From: Candidatus Aerophobota bacterium
Lineage (GTDB): Bacteria; Aerophobota; Aerophobia; Aerophobales; AE-B3A
DNA: 6,969 nucleotides
Assembly (NCBI GenBank): GCA_030602105.1
Contig: JAUWAK010000059.1
Location: 1-6,969, forward strand
Reading direction: 5' to 3'
Made by a program: the position numbers and the translations under genes. The notes below the pieces were generated by a model. It worked only from the letters and a program-made list of their open reading frames with translations, did no database searches and was not told the DNA's origin. This document shows positions 6,318 through 6,969 of this stretch, piece after piece (the first letter of the stretch is position 1; each line of letters starts with the position of its first letter).

Positions 6318-6410
6318 ATGAAGAGTACCAAAGAAGGAGAAAGGAAGGGGCAAGAAGAAAAAAGCAACAAACAAGGCGAGAATCAACTGAAGGAAGGAGA
6401 AGCCAAATGA
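6318..6410 (+). CDS. Possible 30-codon leader ORF overlapping tupA
   Basis: ATG at 6318 opens 30 codons ending in TGA at 6408-6410, which overlaps the tupA ATG (6407-6409) as ATGA. The peptide would be very polar (lysine, glutamate, glycine and glutamine; for example KEGERKGQEEKSNKQGENQ) with no hydrophobic stretch. No good Shine-Dalgarno site precedes the ATG; only GAG at 6308-6310 is near. The composition may simply reflect the purine-rich leader. If translated, it could couple to tupA, though tupA has a strong site of its own. Confidence 0.25.
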   Translation: MKSTKEGERKGQEEKSNKQGENQLKEGEAK

Positions 6411-6969
6411 GACCATGGGTGACGATTCTACCTCTAGCCTTGGTTTTGATCTTTTCCAGTGCTACCTCAAGCCTTGCTCTGGAAAGATTGAAGGTCTCCA
6501 GTACCACCAGTACCGATAACTCAGGTCTTTTCCAGGCTCTAAATCCTCCTTTTGAAAAAAGATTCAACTGCCGCGTTGACATCATCGCTGTTGGGACAGG
6601 CAAAGCCCTTAAGATCGCCTCCAATGGAGATGTGGATGTGGTTTTTGTTCACGACCGCGAGGCAGAGGAGAAATTCCTTTCCGACGGGTATGGCGTCAAT
6701 CGAAGAGATGTTATGTGCAACGATTTTCTCATAATCGGTCCGACAGCCGATCCGGCGGAAATCCGCGGAATGAAGGACGCCAAACAGGCCTTGAGAAAGA
6801 TAGCTCACACAGGGGCTTTCTTTGTCTCAAGGGGAGATGACTCAGGAACTCATAAGAAAGAGCTGGCCCTATGGGAAAAGGCTGAAATTGTGCCCCAAGG
6901 TACGTGGTACTCGGAGGCGGGTCAGGGAATGGGTGCTGCTATTCAAATAGCAAACCAGAAACTCGCCTA
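6407..6969 (+). CDS. tupA: Tungstate-binding periplasmic protein TupA, cut by window end
   Basis: High-affinity binding protein that should deliver tungstate (or molybdate) to TupB/TupC. 187 codons are visible with no stop, so the 3' end lies outside; the family is usually near 270 residues. Residues 1-24 form a signal peptide with a hydrophobic core and an SLA cleavage site. No lipobox cysteine is present, so it is soluble in the periplasm. The mature protein starts with the oxyanion-binding motif STTSTDNSGL (32-41), followed by FEKRFNCRVDIIAVGTGKAL (49-68), DVDVVFVHDREAEEKFLSDG (75-94), GVNRRDVMCNDFLIIGP (96-112) and the second binding motif SRGDDSGTHKKEL (141-153), all hallmarks of TupA. 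GGAG at 6396-6399 lies 7 bases before the ATG. It is transcribed away from tupB and tupC, an unusual split of the usual tupABC order. Further genes may follow to the right. Confidence 0.92.
   Translation, partial: MRPWVTILPLALVLIFSSATSSLALERLKVSSTTSTDNSGLFQALNPPFEKRFNCRVDIIAVGTGKALKIASNGDVDVVFVHDREAEEKFLSDGYGVNRRDVMCNDFLIIGPTADPAEIRGMKDAKQALRKIAHTGAFFVSRGDDSGTHKKELALWEKAEIVPQGTWYSEAGQGMGAAIQIANQKLA

Noticed and set aside
6246..6320. Molybdenum/tungsten cofactor riboswitch
   Set aside because: The position is suggestive, but the helices and conserved bases I recall for that class are not evident. Only short unclassified stems can be supported.
6292..6808. Minus-strand ORFs across the tupA leader and 5' half (6292-6624 and 6539-6808)
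   Set aside because: They oppose tupA, whose plus-strand frame carries a signal peptide and full family motifs. The minus frames show no coherent protein.
1..6969. CRISPR array, tRNA, rRNA, insertion sequence or phage genes
   Set aside because: No regularly spaced repeats, tRNA-like cloverleaf, rRNA segments, transposase or terminal inverted repeats were seen on either strand.

Overview
The window holds two transport loci that face each other. It suggests an anaerobic, possibly thermophilic bacterium. The signs are a tungstate-type ABC transporter, a TreT-type trehalose synthase of the kind best known from Thermococcales and Thermotogae, frequent AGG arginine codons, and bacterial Shine-Dalgarno and sigma70-like promoter signals. 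The lineage cannot be fixed from the sequence. The tungstate-binding protein has a plain cleavable signal peptide with no lipobox cysteine, which fits a periplasm-bearing cell better than a typical Gram-positive one.

Left part (1 to about 3068, plus strand): two sugar ABC permeases of the MalF/MalG (UgpA/UgpE) type overlap by one base. A 28 bp gap separates them from a GT4 glycosyltransferase that closely matches trehalose glycosyltransferring synthase (TreT). The first 18 bases may be the tail of an upstream gene, plausibly the sugar-binding protein. The gene order recalls the trehalose/maltose transporter-TreT cluster of Thermococcales. The inferred role is import of trehalose, or a related glucoside, and its interconversion with NDP-glucose plus glucose. 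No ATPase for this transporter lies in the window. A small hairpin spans the treT stop codon.

Middle (3062-3421): a convergent intergenic stretch of 360 bp with no convincing intact gene. Its minus strand holds a protein-like open frame without a start codon, possibly a decayed gene fragment.

Right part (3422-6969): a tungstate (or molybdate) uptake locus split between two diverging transcripts. Leftward run tupB (permease), tupC (ATPase with a C-terminal Mop/TOBE-like domain) and a one-component regulator joining an excisionase-type helix-turn-helix to a periplasmic-binding-protein-like sensor domain. Rightward runs tupA (binding protein), cut off by the window end. The 313 bp between tupB and tupA holds a perfect 10 bp direct repeat (ACCAAGATGG) whose copies start 30 bp apart and flank a candidate tupB promoter. 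It also holds a good candidate tupA promoter and a long, purine-rich, possibly structured tupA leader with a 30-codon small ORF that overlaps the tupA start as ATGA. The simplest model is that the regulator senses the oxyanion in the cytoplasm and controls both transcripts from the repeats.

Nothing here proves a wholly new system. The least explained elements are the tup divergent control region and the 3231-3452 fragment.
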